A program made the translations under genes and the position numbers. A stretch of DNA of 64,000 nt from contig NZ_JAHFVL010000001.1 of the NCBI RefSeq assembly GCF_018599185.1, forward strand, positions 248,001 to 312,000, written 5' to 3'. Numbering within the stretch: the stretch's first letter is position 1; every line of letters starts with the position of its first letter. Under the pieces are notes generated by a model. The model ran no database searches and had not been told where the DNA came from. It saw only the letters and a program-made list of their open reading frames with translations. This DNA comes from Rhodanobacter sp. LX-99 (lineage in GTDB: Bacteria; Pseudomonadota; Gammaproteobacteria; Xanthomonadales; Rhodanobacteraceae). Positions 18,643-28,948 of this stretch are shown piece by piece.

Positions 18643-20112
18643 TCAAGCGCGCTGGCCCGCCGCCAGCACGCCTTCGCCGGCCGATCCTGCCCCGCGCGGC
18701 GCACGGATGCCATGCACCGTGGCGCCCAGCGGCGGCGCGCCGAACCAGGCCAGCGAACCGGCCAGCGCCGCCACCTCGCCCACGATCAGCAGAGCCGGCG
18801 AGCGCACACCGTGGGCCAGCGCCCGCTCGGCCAGGTTGGCCAGGGTGCCGGTGACGACCCGCTGCTCCGCCCGCGAGCCGTTCTCGACCAGGGCGAACGG
18901 CGTCGATGGCGCCCGGCCGTGCCCGACCAGTTGCGCCTGCAGCACGTCCAGTTCGGCGACGCCCATGTAGACCGCCAGGGTCTGCCGCTCCTGCGCCAGC
19001 GCGGCCCAGTCCAAGGTGTCGCACGAGGCCCGGCAGTGCGCGGTGACGAAACGCACCGACTGCGCGTGGTCGCGATGGGTCAGCGGCACGCCGGCATAGG
19101 CCGCGCAGGCCACCGCCGCGGTGATGCCGGGCACCACTTCGTACGGAATGCCGTGGGCGCGCAAGAATTCCAGCTCCTCGCCGCCGCGGCCGAACACGAA
19201 CGGGTCGCCGCCTTTCAGCCGCACCACCCGCCGCCCTGCCCGCGCATGCTGCAGCAGCAGCGCATGGATGCCGTCCTGGGTGGTGTGGTGGTGGCCGGAC
19301 TGCTTGCCGACCTCGATCCGCTCGGCGTCGCGCCGGGCCAGCTCCAGCACCCCGGCGCTGACCAGCCGGTCGTGCAGGATCACGTCGGCCTCGTTCAGCA
19401 CGCGCAGCGCACGCAGGGTCAGCAGGCCCGGATCGCCGGGACCGGCGCCCACCAGCACCACCGAGCCCGCCGGCGCAGCCGGCGCCGCAGCCAGCGCCCG
19501 TTCCGCCGCCAGCCGTGCCTCATCCGGCCGGCCCTGGCGCAGCAAGGCCGCCACCGGGCCGGCGAACAGGCTTTCGTAGAAGCGCCGCCGCGCCGCGAGG
19601 TCCGGGTGGCGCAGGCGGATGCGGCGGCGCAGGCGCGCCGCCAGCATGGCCAGCGCGCCCAGCGAATGGTCGAGCAGCGTTTCCAGCCGCTCGCGCAGCA
19701 GCCGCGCCAGCATCGGCGCCTCGCCGCCGCTGGAGATCGCGATGGTCAGCGGCGCGCGGTCCACCACCGCCGGCACGTGGAAGCTCGACAAGACCGCATC
19801 GTCGACCACGTTGACGAAGATCCGCCGCAGTTCGGCAAACGTGGCGATCAGCCGGTTCAGTTCGGCATCGGAAGTCGCCGCCACCACCAGCCAGACCCGC
19901 TCCAGCCAGGCCTCATGGAACGCATCGCGGCGATGCGCGATGCGCCCCGCCGCCGCCCAGCGCTGCAGCTGTGGCGTGAGCGTGGGCGCGTTCACCGTGA
20001 CCTGCGCCTGCGCGCCGAGCAGGGCCGCCACCTTGCGCTCGGCCACCGCGCCGCCACCCACCACCAGCACGGCGCGGCGGGACAGGTCGGCAAACAACGG
20101 ATAGAGCTTCAT
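18643..20112 (-). CDS. cysG: Siroheme synthase (trifunctional)
   Basis: A 489-residue fusion that makes siroheme for sulfite reductase. The N-terminal precorrin-2 dehydrogenase/ferrochelatase half starts [27 protein letters not shown] and contains the active-site region [13 protein letters not shown]. The C-terminal SAM:uroporphyrinogen-III methyltransferase half contains [32 protein letters not shown] and [10 protein letters not shown]. It is about 30 residues longer than E. coli CysG, mostly in the inter-domain linker and the C-terminus. It is divergent from cysB, whose promoter lies in the shared gap. Confidence 0.95.
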   Translation of the reverse strand: MKLYPLFADLSRRAVLVVGGGAVAERKVAALLGAQAQVTVNAPTLTPQLQRWAAAGRIAHRRDAFHEAWLERVWLVVAATSDAELNRLIATFAELRRIFVNVVDDAVLSSFHVPAVVDRAPLTIAISSGGEAPMLARLLRERLETLLDHSLGALAMLAARLRRRIRLRHPDLAARRRFYESLFAGPVAALLRQGRPDEARLAAERALAAAPAAPAGSVVLVGAGPGDPGLLTLRALRVLNEADVILHDRLVSAGVLELARRDAERIEVGKQSGHHHTTQDGIHALLLQHARAGRRVVRLKGGDPFVFGRGGEELEFLRAHGIPYEVVPGITAAVACAAYAGVPLTHRDHAQSVRFVTAHCRASCDTLDWAALAQERQTLAVYMGVAELDVLQAQLVGHGRAPSTPFALVENGSRAEQRVVTGTLANLAERALAHGVRSPALLIVGEVAALAGSLAWFGAPPLGATVHGIRAPRGAGSAGEGVLAAGQRA

Positions 20113-20434
20113 TCGGGCCGCAACGCTTCGCGTACGAGGGAGACGGAACCACGCTACGCAGCCGTCGCCGGCGCGACAAATGACTTGTGTGGCCGTGCAT
20201 ATGCCGTATCGGCATAACCCATGCCGGACGACGCCACGCTTGACCATTCGACCAAATAGACGTATAGACGTCTGATCATGCATGCATATCCAGGCCACCA
20301 GGAATCCGCCCGCAGCGTCAGGCTGGCCGCCTGCACCCATGCGCCATGCACGATGCCGGTTCATTCCATGCGATGTATCCGTGTTCCGTCCGCGCCCCGA
20401 TCCCGCGATCCCGACTGCCCACGAGACCATCGCC
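20113..20434. promoter_or_regulatory. cysG-cysB divergent intergenic region with cysB promoter
   Basis: No gene was seen in these 322 bp. A good sigma-70 promoter faces cysB: -35 TTGACC (20240-20245), 17-bp spacer, -10 TATAGA (20263-20268). The -10 sits inside CGTATAGACGTC (20261-20272), and exactly these 12 bp recur in front of cysJ. AGACGT is repeated around it (20257-20262 and 20266-20271). Confidence 0.65.
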
Positions 20435-21469
20435 ATGACACTGATCCAGTTGCGTTACCTGATTGCCATCGCCGACTCCGGCCTCAACATCACGCTGGCC
20501 GCCGAGCGCGTCCACGCCACCCAGCCCGGCCTGAGCAAGCAGCTGCGGCAGCTTGAGGACGAGCTGGGCTTCCAGCTGTTCGTGCGCAAGGGCAAGAGCC
20601 TCGACGCGGTGACCCACGCCGGCCGGCACGTGCTGGAACGCGCCCGCACGATCCTCGCCGAGGCGGCCAACATCCGCTCGATCGCCGCCAACCTGCGCAA
20701 CGAGGCGCGCGGCGAGCTGCGCATCGCCACCACCCACACCCAGGCGCGCTTCGCCCTGCCCGCCGCGATCGGCGCGCTGAGCCAGAGCTACCCGCAGGTC
20801 AGCGTGCACCTGCAGCCGGGCCGCGACGGCGAAGTGCTGGCGCAGCTGGAGGCCGGCCGCGTCGACCTGGCGGTGATCAGCAGCGCCGGTGCGCCGCCGT
20901 CCATCGGCATCGCGCTGCCGGCCTACCGCTGGCAGCGGGTGATCGTGACGCCGCAAGGGCATCCGCTGGCCGCGAAGGGGCAGCCGCCCTCGCTCGACGA
21001 ACTGGCCACGCTGCCGCTGGTCAGCTACGACTCCTCGCTGAAGGCCGACTCGTCGCTGCGCCGCGCGTTCGAGGCGGCCGGCCTGCACCCGCAGATCGCG
21101 ATGACGGCCGGCGACGCCGACCTGATCAAGACCTACGTGCGAGCAGGCCTCGGCATCGGCGTGCTGGCCGAGATGGCGATGCTGGACGGCGATACCGACC
21201 TGCAGACGCTGGCGGCCGACCACCTGTTCCCGCAATGCACGACCTGGATCGTGCTGCGCCGGGAAAGCGTGCTGCGCGAATACGTGCTGGAGTTCATCGC
21301 GCAGTTCGCGCCGCACCTGGGGCGCCGCGACGTGGTGCGCACGCTCGCCGCCGATACGGCACCGGCCGAGTGGTCGGCCGTGCCGCACTGGCGGGAACGC
21401 CCGGTCGTCGCGCGGCCCGACCGCCGCGCCGCCGTCTCAGCCATCGATCAGGCCGCGATTGCGCAATAG
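20435..21469 (+). CDS. cysB: LysR-type cys regulon activator
   Basis: CysB/Cbl-type regulator of 344 residues. The N-terminal helix-turn-helix is that of CysB ([48 protein letters not shown]), and the effector domain follows ([12 protein letters not shown], and [23 protein letters not shown]). In enterobacteria CysB with N-acetylserine activates sulfate assimilation; this neighbourhood supports the same role. Start 20435 is set by the family N-terminus. The last 11 codons overlap, on the opposite strand, the end of sat/cysC. Confidence 0.94.
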   Translation: MTLIQLRYLIAIADSGLNITLAAERVHATQPGLSKQLRQLEDELGFQLFVRKGKSLDAVTHAGRHVLERARTILAEAANIRSIAANLRNEARGELRIATTHTQARFALPAAIGALSQSYPQVSVHLQPGRDGEVLAQLEAGRVDLAVISSAGAPPSIGIALPAYRWQRVIVTPQGHPLAAKGQPPSLDELATLPLVSYDSSLKADSSLRRAFEAAGLHPQIAMTAGDADLIKTYVRAGLGIGVLAEMAMLDGDTDLQTLAADHLFPQCTTWIVLRRESVLREYVLEFIAQFAPHLGRRDVVRTLAADTAPAEWSAVPHWRERPVVARPDRRAAVSAIDQAAIAQ

Positions 21470-23191
21470 CGCCAGCACCTGCCGGGCCAGCACGACCGGC
21501 TCGGCGGCATCGCCGTCGATGCGCAGTTCCGGCTGCTCGGGCACCTCATACGGATCGCTGATGCCGGTGAACCGGGCGATCCTGCCCGCACGCGCCTGCG
21601 CGTAGAGGCCCTTGCGATCGCGCGCCTCGCACACTTCGAGCGAAGTGGCGACGTGGACTTCGATGAAGTCGCCATGCGCCTCGACCAGCGCGCGCGACTC
21701 GGCGCGGGCGTCGGCATACGGCGCGATCGGCGCGCATACCGCGATGCCGCCGTGGCGCACGATCTCGCTGGCCACGTAGCCGATGCGGGTGACGTTGGCG
21801 GCGCGATCCTCGCGCGAGAAGCCGAGTCCGCGCGACAGGTGCTTGCGCACCTCGTCGCCGTCCAGCACGGTCACCGGCCGGCTGGTGTGTTCCAGCAATT
21901 GCGCGATCACCGCCTGCGCGATGGTCGACTTGCCGGCGCCGGACAGGCCGGTGAAGAACAGTGCGAAGCCGCGCGGCGCATGCACCGGGTGACGCTCGCG
22001 CAGGATCTTCACCACGTCGGGGAAGCTGTACCAGGCCGGGATCTCGCTGCCTTCGTGCAGGTGCCGGCGCAGCTGGGTACCGGAGATGTCGCGCACCTCG
22101 TCTTCCGCGGTCACCTCGGTCGACGGCAGATAGGCATCGCGGTTCGCCGCGTAGACCATCGCCGGGAATGGCACGATCCGGATGCCCAGTTCGTCCTGGT
22201 GCCTTTCCAGCAACTGCTGCGCCTCGAACGGCCCGTAGAACGGCTGGCCGTGCGAATCCTTGCCGGGGCCGGCATGGTCGCGGCCCACGATGAAATGGCT
22301 GGCGCCGTAGTTCTTGCGGATGATTGCGTGCCACAGCGCCTCGCGCGGGCCGCCCATGCGCATCGCCAGCGGCAGCAGCGACAGCTTCACGCTGTCGGCC
22401 GGGTACTGCGGCAGCAGCGCGCGGATGCAGCGCACGCGGGTGTAGTGGTCGACGTCGCCCGGCTTGGTGCGCCCGACCGACGGCTGGATCAGCAGCCTGG
22501 CGCCGGCCTGCTGCGCCGCGCGCAGGGTCAGCTCGCGGTGCGCGCGATGCATCGGGTTGCGCGTCTGGAACGCCACGATGCGGCTCCAGCCGTTCGCTGC
22601 GAACCATTCGCGCAGGCTGCGCGGCGTATCGCGCAGCTCGCCGAAGTCGTAGTGCGCCGGCCGCTGGATGCCGCGCACGCGGCCGCCCAGCGCCACCGGC
22701 CTGGTGCGATCGAGCAGTTCGGCCACGCCGGGGTGCAGGCGGTCGGTGCTGCCGAACACGCGCTTCGCCTCGTGCAGGCGGTCGGGCCAGTAGACGTCGT
22801 GCACTTCCAGCACCGCCAGCGGTGCGCCCTGGCTGTCGCGCAGCGCGACCTCGCTGCCGGTGGACAGCTGCGCCGCGAATTCCTCGCTGACGTCGAGCGT
22901 GATCGGGATCGGCCACAGCGTGCCGTCGGCGAGGCGCAGCTCTTCCACCACGCGGTCGTAGTCGCGCCGGCCGAGGAAGCCTTCCAGCGGCGAGAACGCG
23001 CCGCTCAGCAGCAACTCCAGGTCGCACAGCTGGCGCGTATCGAGGTCCACGCCGGGCAGCCGGGCGCTGCGCAGCTTGAGCGCCTCGGCTTCGGCGGGCG
23101 GCAGGTACAGTTCCTTCAGCACCCCGCCGTGCGGAGCGATCAGGGCGTCGGCGGCAAGATCGTGGTTCGGAGCAAGTGCGGTGTGGCTCAT
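21437..23191 (-). CDS. cysC: Bifunctional sulfate adenylyltransferase / adenylylsulfate kinase
   Basis: A 584-residue fusion of a monomeric-type ATP sulfurylase (Sat, residues about 1-385) and APS kinase (CysC, about 395-584). It makes APS and then PAPS from sulfate. Sat motifs are QTRNPMHRAHREL and GRDHAGPGKDSHGQPFYG. The kinase has P-loop GLSGAGKST and DGDEVRKHLSRGLGFSREDR. It replaces the CysD/CysN pair of enterobacteria. The start MSHTALAPN is inferred; the frame begins 33 bases earlier. It is the last gene of the cysJIH-sat/cysC unit. Confidence 0.93.
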   Translation of the reverse strand: MSHTALAPNHDLAADALIAPHGGVLKELYLPPAEAEALKLRSARLPGVDLDTRQLCDLELLLSGAFSPLEGFLGRRDYDRVVEELRLADGTLWPIPITLDVSEEFAAQLSTGSEVALRDSQGAPLAVLEVHDVYWPDRLHEAKRVFGSTDRLHPGVAELLDRTRPVALGGRVRGIQRPAHYDFGELRDTPRSLREWFAANGWSRIVAFQTRNPMHRAHRELTLRAAQQAGARLLIQPSVGRTKPGDVDHYTRVRCIRALLPQYPADSVKLSLLPLAMRMGGPREALWHAIIRKNYGASHFIVGRDHAGPGKDSHGQPFYGPFEAQQLLERHQDELGIRIVPFPAMVYAANRDAYLPSTEVTAEDEVRDISGTQLRRHLHEGSEIPAWYSFPDVVKILRERHPVHAPRGFALFFTGLSGAGKSTIAQAVIAQLLEHTSRPVTVLDGDEVRKHLSRGLGFSREDRAANVTRIGYVASEIVRHGGIAVCAPIAPYADARAESRALVEAHGDFIEVHVATSLEVCEARDRKGLYAQARAGRIARFTGISDPYEVPEQPELRIDGDAAEPVVLARQVLALLRNRGLIDG

Positions 23192-23245
23192 GGTGTCGAT
23201 AGTCCGGTCGGGGGAGAAAACCATCGCGGCGCGATGGCCGTCGGG

Positions 23246-23968
23246 TTACGCGATGCCGTGCAGTCCGCATTCGCGTTTGAGCCCGAAGAAGCGGGTGTCC
23301 TCGGCGTCCATGCCCGGCTCCCAGCGCTGGCTGGTGTGGCTGTCGCCGATGGAGACGTAGCCTTGCTGCCACAGCGGGTGGTACGGCAGGCCATGGCGCG
23401 CGAGGTAGTGGCCGACGTCGCGATCGCTCCAGTCGGCCAGCGGGTGGAACTTCCAGCGACCGTGGCGGTGCCCGGCGAACTCGATCGCCGCACGGCTGCG
23501 CGACTGCCCGCGGCGCAGGCCGGCGAACCAGCCGACGGCACCCAGCTCGGCCAACGCGCGCTGCATCGGCTCGACCTTGCGCAACCGGTTGTAGCGATCG
23601 AGCCCGGCCACGCCCTGCTCCCACAGCCGCCCATGGCGCGCTTCCATCCAGGCGGGGCTGAGCGGCGCGCGATACACCTTGAGGTTCAGCGCGAGCCGTT
23701 CGGTCAGCTCGTCGACGAAGCGGTAGGTCTCGGGAAACAGGTAGCCGGTGTCGATCAGCACCACCGGCAACGACGGCCGCTGCCGCGTCACCAGGTGTAG
23801 CGACACCGCCGATTGCGCGCCGAAGCTGGACGACAGCACGTGCTCGCCGGCAACGTGTTCCAGCGCCCAGGCCACCCGGCGTTCGGCGGTGAGCCGGGCC
23901 AGCATGGCGTTCAATTCCGCCAGCGCCTGCGGCTCGTGCGGCGCCTGTTCGAGCAGCGCAGCGCTCAT
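23246..23968 (-). CDS. cysH: Phosphoadenylylsulfate (PAPS) reductase
   Basis: A 240-residue thioredoxin-dependent reductase that converts PAPS to sulfite. The PP-loop motif [15 protein letters not shown] and the C-terminal catalytic ECGLH (C234) are present. The Cys pairs of APS reductases (CCxxRKxxPL) are absent, so it uses PAPS, consistent with the fused APS kinase next door. It overlaps the cysI stop by four bases. Confidence 0.95.
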   Translation of the reverse strand: MSAALLEQAPHEPQALAELNAMLARLTAERRVAWALEHVAGEHVLSSSFGAQSAVSLHLVTRQRPSLPVVLIDTGYLFPETYRFVDELTERLALNLKVYRAPLSPAWMEARHGRLWEQGVAGLDRYNRLRKVEPMQRALAELGAVGWFAGLRRGQSRSRAAIEFAGHRHGRWKFHPLADWSDRDVGHYLARHGLPYHPLWQQGYVSIGDSHTSQRWEPGMDAEDTRFFGLKRECGLHGIA

Positions 23969-25662
23969 GCAACCAGCTCGGCGGGAATGCGCCGCGACGG
24001 CAGCGGCGCGAGGATGCCGGCGCGCAGCAGGAAATCGCCGAAGCCCTCGCCATCCGCACGTTCGGCGGCGTAGCGCGCGAGCAACGGATCGAGCGTGGCG
24101 AGAATCGCCGCCTCGTCCACGTTCTCGCGATACGCCTGGTTCAAGCGCTGGCCGCTGAAGTCCGCGCCCAGGCGCAGGTCGTAACGACCCGGACCGCGCC
24201 CGACCAGGGCGATCTCGCCCAGGTACGGCCGCGAGCAGCCGTTCGGGCAGCCGGACAGGCGCAGCAGGATCGGCGCGTCGCTCAGGCCGTGGTGCTCGAG
24301 CAGCGCTTCGAGCCGCGGCAGCAGTGACGGCAGGTAGCGTTCGCTTTCGGCCATCGCCAGGCCGCAGGTGGGCAGCGCGACGCAGGCGATCGCGTGGCGG
24401 CGGATCGCGCTCTGTTTCGCATAGCCGTCCAGGCCGTACTCGCGCACGATCGCGTCGATGCGCCCGCGATCGTGCGCGGCGACGTTCGCCACGATCACGT
24501 TCTGGTTGCAGGTCAGGCGGAAGTCGCCGGCGTGCACCCGGGCCAACTCGCGCAGGCCGCTGAGCCAGCGCCGCTCGCCCGTGTCGGCGAGCCGGCCGGA
24601 CTCGATATGCAAGGTGAGATGCCAGCGGCCGTCATGGCCCTCGACCCAGCCGTAGCGGTCGCCGTTGTGTTCGAAGCGGTACGCGCGCGGCGCCGCCAGC
24701 GCATGACCCAGACGCGATTCCAGCTCGGCCTTGAACACGTCCAGGCCGTGGCGATCGAGCGTGTACTTCAGCCGCGCGTGCTGGCGTTCGGCGCGGTCGC
24801 CCCAGTCGCGCTGCACGCCGATCACCGCCTCGGCCACGCCGAACAGCTGCTCCGGCGCCGCGAAGCCGATCACGCTGGCCAGCCGCGGATAGGTGCTGGC
24901 GTCGCCATGGGTGGCGCCCATGCCGCCGCCGACGGCGATGTTGAAACCGCGTAGCTCACCCTGCTCGATGATCGCGATCAGGCCCAGATCCTGCGCGAAC
25001 ACGTCGATGTCGTTGAGCGGCGGGATCGCCAGGCCGATCTTGAACTTGCGCGGCAGGTAGGTGGCGCCGTACAGCGGTTCATGCTCTTCCACGGGAGGAG
25101 CGTCGCCATGCAGCTTCTCGCCGTCCAGCCAGATCTCGTGGTACGCGCGCGTCTTCGGCGCCAGTTCGGTGGACAGCCGCGTGGCCCAGGCGTAGGCCTC
25201 GGCATGCGCGGCCGACTCGATCGGGTTCGCCGTGCTGACCACGTTGCGCACCACGTCGCCGCAGGCGGCGATCGTGGTCGCCAGCGCATCGTGGATCGCC
25301 GCGATGGTCGGCTTGAGCCTGCGCTTGATGATGCCGTGCCACTGGAACGTCTGCCGCGTGGTGATGCGCAGCGAACCGCTGGCGTAGTCGCGGGCGATGC
25401 GGTCGAACACCAGCCACTGCGCCGGCGTCACCACGCCGCCGGGCAGGCGCGCGCGCAGCATGAAGGCGTAGGCCGGCTCCAGCTTCTGTTGGCGGCGCTC
25501 CTCGCGCAGGTCGCGGTCGTCCTGCTGGTAGCTGCCGTGGAACTTCAGCAGCCTGGTGTCGTCGTCGCCGATCGCGCCGGTGACCGGATCGGCCAGGCCT
25601 TCGGTGATCGTGCCGCGCAAATGGCGGCTGGCTGCCTTGATATGTTCGAGATGAGAAGTCAT
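23965..25662 (-). CDS. cysI: Sulfite reductase (NADPH) hemoprotein beta subunit
   Basis: A 565-residue siroheme/Fe4S4 subunit that reduces sulfite to sulfide. The cluster- and siroheme-binding cysteines are in [16 protein letters not shown] and [16 protein letters not shown], and the substrate-binding Arg motif is [13 protein letters not shown]. Length matches CysI (about 570). Siroheme comes from cysG and electrons from cysJ, both in this cluster. Confidence 0.97.
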   Translation of the reverse strand: MTSHLEHIKAASRHLRGTITEGLADPVTGAIGDDDTRLLKFHGSYQQDDRDLREERRQQKLEPAYAFMLRARLPGGVVTPAQWLVFDRIARDYASGSLRITTRQTFQWHGIIKRRLKPTIAAIHDALATTIAACGDVVRNVVSTANPIESAAHAEAYAWATRLSTELAPKTRAYHEIWLDGEKLHGDAPPVEEHEPLYGATYLPRKFKIGLAIPPLNDIDVFAQDLGLIAIIEQGELRGFNIAVGGGMGATHGDASTYPRLASVIGFAAPEQLFGVAEAVIGVQRDWGDRAERQHARLKYTLDRHGLDVFKAELESRLGHALAAPRAYRFEHNGDRYGWVEGHDGRWHLTLHIESGRLADTGERRWLSGLRELARVHAGDFRLTCNQNVIVANVAAHDRGRIDAIVREYGLDGYAKQSAIRRHAIACVALPTCGLAMAESERYLPSLLPRLEALLEHHGLSDAPILLRLSGCPNGCSRPYLGEIALVGRGPGRYDLRLGADFSGQRLNQAYRENVDEAAILATLDPLLARYAAERADGEGFGDFLLRAGILAPLPSRRIPAELVA

Positions 25663-25682
25663 GGGGTGCTTTTCTGAAGAGT

Positions 25683-25730
25683 GCGGCCATGGATGGCCGC
25701 TTCTTGACTCTCGCGTTCACGGATGAACGC
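25683..25730. repeat. Two-hairpin intergenic element, copy 1 (cysI-cysJ gap)
   Basis: Hairpin 1 GCGGCCA-TGGA-TGGCCGC (25683-25700), a 12-nt spacer containing TCTTGA, then hairpin 2 GCGTTCA-CGGA-TGAACGC (25713-25730). A second copy with the same spacing and compensated stem changes lies between rpsO and pnp. Confidence 0.75.
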
Positions 25731-25741
25731 AGAAATAAATC

Positions 25742-27547
25742 TCAGTACACGTCGCGGGCATAGCGGCCCTGTTGCAGGAGTTCTCCGAGCCAGGCTTGCG
25801 CCGCCTCGGAGGAGTGGCCGCCGTGGACCGCGACCACGTCGACCAGGGCGGCGTGGACATCGCGCGCCATGTGTTTGGAGTCGCCGCAGACATAGATATG
25901 CGCGCCGCCTTCCAGCCACGCATGCAACTCGGCGCCCTGCTCGCGCAGGCGCTGCTGGATGTAGGTTTTTTGTTCGGTGTCTCTCGAGAACGCCAGGTCG
26001 AGCCGGTGCAGCGAGCCGTCCCGCAGCGCCTGCTGCCACTCCACCTGGTAGAGGAAGTCGCTGGCGAAGTGGCGGTTGCCGAAGAACAGCCAGTTGCGGC
26101 CCGTGGCGGCGCTTTCGCGGCGCTCCTGCACGAACGCACGGAACGGCGCCACGCCGGTGCCCGGGCCGATCATGATGATGTCGCGCGAGTCGTCGGCGGG
26201 CAGGCGGAAGCGTTCGTTCGGCTCGATGAAGACCGGCAACCTGCCGTCCTCGGCGGTCGCGGCCAGCAAGGCCGAAGCCGCGCCCCAATGCGCACTGCCG
26301 TGCGCTTCGTAGTCGACCACGGCCACGGTCAGGTGTACTTCCTCGCCCACCGCCTTCGGGCTGGAGGCAATCGAATACAGCCGCGGGGCCAGCGGCCGCA
26401 GCGCGGCCAGCAAGGCCTCGGGCCGCCACGTCGCCGGGTAGCGGCGCAGCAGGTCGATCGGCTGGTCGTCGGCCAGCACGGCGGCGAGTTGTGTCGACTG
26501 TTCCGGCTGCAGCAACTGGACCAATGCATCGTGGCCGCCGGCGGCCGCCAGCGCGGCGATGAAGCCGCGATGCAGCCGGGTGATCTCGCGCTCGCGATCC
26601 AGCCATTGCCGCAGCGGCAGCGTGCGGCCCTGGTGGGCGACCTCCTGCGCGCCGTCCAGTTGCAGAACCTCCAGCCACTGCTCGACCAGCGCCGGCGGGT
26701 TGCGCGGCCACACGCCCAGCGCATCGCCGGGCTGGTAATGCAGGCCGGAGCCTTCCAGCGACAACTCGACATGGCGCACGTCGCGCACGCTGCCGCGTCC
26801 CACGATGCGCTGGTTGGCCAGCACGCCGGCGGCGAACGGCTGCTCGCGGGAATACGCACTGCGGCTCGGCACGGCATGCAACGGGGTCACCCGTGCCGGC
26901 GGGCCGACCTGCTTCAGCAATTCGCGGACCCGATCCAGCGCCTGCTCCGTCCACGGCGCGGCGACCGCCTCGATCTCCACGTCCGCCTCGCCGAATGCGC
27001 TGAAGCGGGTGGCGCCCAGCTCGGCCAGCCGCGCATCGAGCCGGCGCCCGATCGTGCAGAACTGCGGGTAGCTGGAATCGCCCAGGCCCAGCACGGCGAA
27101 CTGCAGCGCCGGCAGCTTCGGCGCACGCTTGCCGGTGATGAACTCGAACAGGCCGCGTGCATCGTCCGGCGGCTCGCCGTCGCCCTGGGTGCTGATCACC
27201 AGCAGCAGGTGGCGTTCCTGCGCCAGCTCACGCTGCGGATAGGCATCGGCACGCAGCAGCCGCACCGGCAGGCCGGCCGCCTCGCTGCGGCTGGCCAGCT
27301 GCCCGGCGATGCGCTTCGCGTTGCCGGTCTGGCTGCCGTAGACGATGCTCAGCCGCTCGGCCGCCTTGCCCGCCGGCGCGATGGCCGCCGGGCCGCCTCG
27401 CTGCGCCTGCTCGGCCTGCGCCGCGCTCCACGCGGCGACCCAGTACAGCTGGGCCGCGGTCAACCCGTCCAGCTCCCGGGCCAGCCGGGCAAGCTTCTCC
27501 GCGGCTGGAGTGGCTGAGGAAAGGTCCGGTGCAACGACAGAATTCAC
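25742..27547 (-). CDS. cysJ: Sulfite reductase (NADPH) flavoprotein alpha subunit
   Basis: A 601-residue diflavin reductase that passes electrons from NADPH through FAD and FMN to CysI. The FMN domain begins near residue 65 (YGSQTGNAKR at 70-79, VISTQGDGEPPDDA), the FAD domain contains RLYSIASSPKAVGEEVHLTV, and the NADP domain contains MIGPGTGVAPFRAFVQERR; it ends YARDVY. The GTG at 27547 is chosen because GGAG lies five bases upstream and because the open frame beyond it crosses the promoter element; the frame to 28987 is antisense to roxA. First gene of the operon. Confidence 0.93.
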   Translation of the reverse strand: MNSVVAPDLSSATPAAEKLARLARELDGLTAAQLYWVAAWSAAQAEQAQRGGPAAIAPAGKAAERLSIVYGSQTGNAKRIAGQLASRSEAAGLPVRLLRADAYPQRELAQERHLLLVISTQGDGEPPDDARGLFEFITGKRAPKLPALQFAVLGLGDSSYPQFCTIGRRLDARLAELGATRFSAFGEADVEIEAVAAPWTEQALDRVRELLKQVGPPARVTPLHAVPSRSAYSREQPFAAGVLANQRIVGRGSVRDVRHVELSLEGSGLHYQPGDALGVWPRNPPALVEQWLEVLQLDGAQEVAHQGRTLPLRQWLDREREITRLHRGFIAALAAAGGHDALVQLLQPEQSTQLAAVLADDQPIDLLRRYPATWRPEALLAALRPLAPRLYSIASSPKAVGEEVHLTVAVVDYEAHGSAHWGAASALLAATAEDGRLPVFIEPNERFRLPADDSRDIIMIGPGTGVAPFRAFVQERRESAATGRNWLFFGNRHFASDFLYQVEWQQALRDGSLHRLDLAFSRDTEQKTYIQQRLREQGAELHAWLEGGAHIYVCGDSKHMARDVHAALVDVVAVHGGHSSEAAQAWLGELLQQGRYARDVY

Positions 27548-27558
27548 GTTATCTCCGT

Positions 27559-27586
27559 TTGGACGTCTATACGGCTTGACGTCCAA
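27559..27586 (-). promoter_or_regulatory. cysJ promoter / putative CysB-type site
   Basis: An inverted repeat, TTGGACGTC (27559-27567) and GACGTCCAA (27578-27586), has a 10-bp spacer. On the minus strand it contains CGTATAGACGTC (27573-27562), the same 12 bp as the cysB promoter, including a TATAGA -10-like hexamer. No good -35 precedes it, only an AT-rich stretch, consistent with a promoter that needs an activator. Confidence 0.6.
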
Positions 27587-27751
27587 ATTATTTTTTAACG
27601 CGGCATATGGGAAAGGATCTGTCGGCATGTGCTTATGCCGCCGCCTTATGTTCCGGTTGCCGGCGCGGGGTGGCCGTCCCGGCCGACCCTGTTGCCGGGG
27701 CAAGGCCCGTCTGTCGCCACCGCCGCCGCCCGGCGCGGCTACAATGCGCGA

Positions 27752-28948
27752 ATGACCAAACCAGCCTCCTTTCCGATCGAAGTCCGCGGCTCCGCCAGGC
27801 AGCCGCTGGGCATGCCGCCCGCCCGCTTTCTGCGCGACTACTGGCAGAAACGTCCGCTGCTGATCCGCAATGCCTTCCCCGATTTCCAGCCACCGCTGCA
27901 GCCGGACGACCTGGCCGGCCTCGCCTGCGAACCGGCCGCGCTGGCCCGGCTGATCGTGCACGACGAGAAGCGCGACCGCTGGCACGTCAACTCCGGTCCG
28001 CTGAGCGAAGCCGACTTCGCCAGGACCCCGGACAGCCACTGGACCCTGCTGGTGCAGGATGTCGACAAGTGGGACGCGGACGTCGCCGGCCTGCTGCAGC
28101 ACTTCGGCTTTCTGCCGAGCTGGCGCGTGGACGACGTGATGGTCTCCTACGCCGAGCCCGGCGGCGGCGTCGGCGCCCACGTCGACCAGTACGACGTGTT
28201 CCTGCTGCAGGGCCTGGGCCAGCGCCACTGGGCGATCAGCGACGATCCGCTGGCGCCGAAGGCGTTCCACCACGACGTGGAGCTCAAGCAGTTGGTCCAT
28301 TTCGAGCCGACCCACGAGTGGCTGCTGGAACCGGGCGACATGCTGTACCTCCCCCCGGGCGTGCCGCACGACGGCGTGGCGTTCGGCGGCCCGTGCATGA
28401 CGTTCTCCGTCGGCATGCGCGCACCGTCGCAGGCCGAGTTGACCGGCGACCTGGCCGACTTCATCGCCGAGCACCTGCCGGAAGAATTGCGCTACGCCGA
28501 CCCGGACCTGAAGCCGGCCACCGCCACCGGCGAGATCGACCGCGCCGCGATCGAGCGCCTGAAGGATGCGCTGCCGTTCGCCGCCGCCCTGCGCGACGAC
28601 ATGCTGCGCGACTGGTTCGGCCGCTTCATCACGCGCTACCGCAACGCGCAGACGCCGGCGCCGCCGGAAAAACCGCTGGGCGAGGCCGCGCTGGCCAAAC
28701 AGCTCGACGCCGGCGCGCAGCTGCTGCGCCATCCCTGGTCGCGGCTGGCGTGGAGCCGCGGCAAGTCCGCCTGCACGCTGTACGCCAGCGGCCACGCCTA
28801 CCCCGCCACGCCCGCGCTGGCGCAGCAGTTGTGCGGACAGCGCGCGCTCCATGTCGACCGCAAGCTCGACGCGGTCGAACGCCATCTGTTGCTGGCCCTG
28901 GTCAACGACGGCCACCTGCTGCCGCGCAAGCCGCGCCGGCGCCGATGA
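27752..28948 (+). CDS. roxA: Ribosomal protein uL16 arginine hydroxylase (JmjC-type ROX)
   Basis: A Fe(II)/2-oxoglutarate oxygenase of the YcfD/RoxA type, 398 residues, expected to hydroxylate an arginine of ribosomal protein L16. The JmjC iron ligands are visible: HVD in GVGAHVDQYDVF (H143, D145) and the distal His in LPPGVPHDG (H206). A dimerisation and winged-helix C-terminal region follows. Start 27752 matches family members. It overlaps the next gene by four bases. Confidence 0.9.
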   Translation: MTKPASFPIEVRGSARQPLGMPPARFLRDYWQKRPLLIRNAFPDFQPPLQPDDLAGLACEPAALARLIVHDEKRDRWHVNSGPLSEADFARTPDSHWTLLVQDVDKWDADVAGLLQHFGFLPSWRVDDVMVSYAEPGGGVGAHVDQYDVFLLQGLGQRHWAISDDPLAPKAFHHDVELKQLVHFEPTHEWLLEPGDMLYLPPGVPHDGVAFGGPCMTFSVGMRAPSQAELTGDLADFIAEHLPEELRYADPDLKPATATGEIDRAAIERLKDALPFAAALRDDMLRDWFGRFITRYRNAQTPAPPEKPLGEAALAKQLDAGAQLLRHPWSRLAWSRGKSACTLYASGHAYPATPALAQQLCGQRALHVDRKLDAVERHLLLALVNDGHLLPRKPRRRR

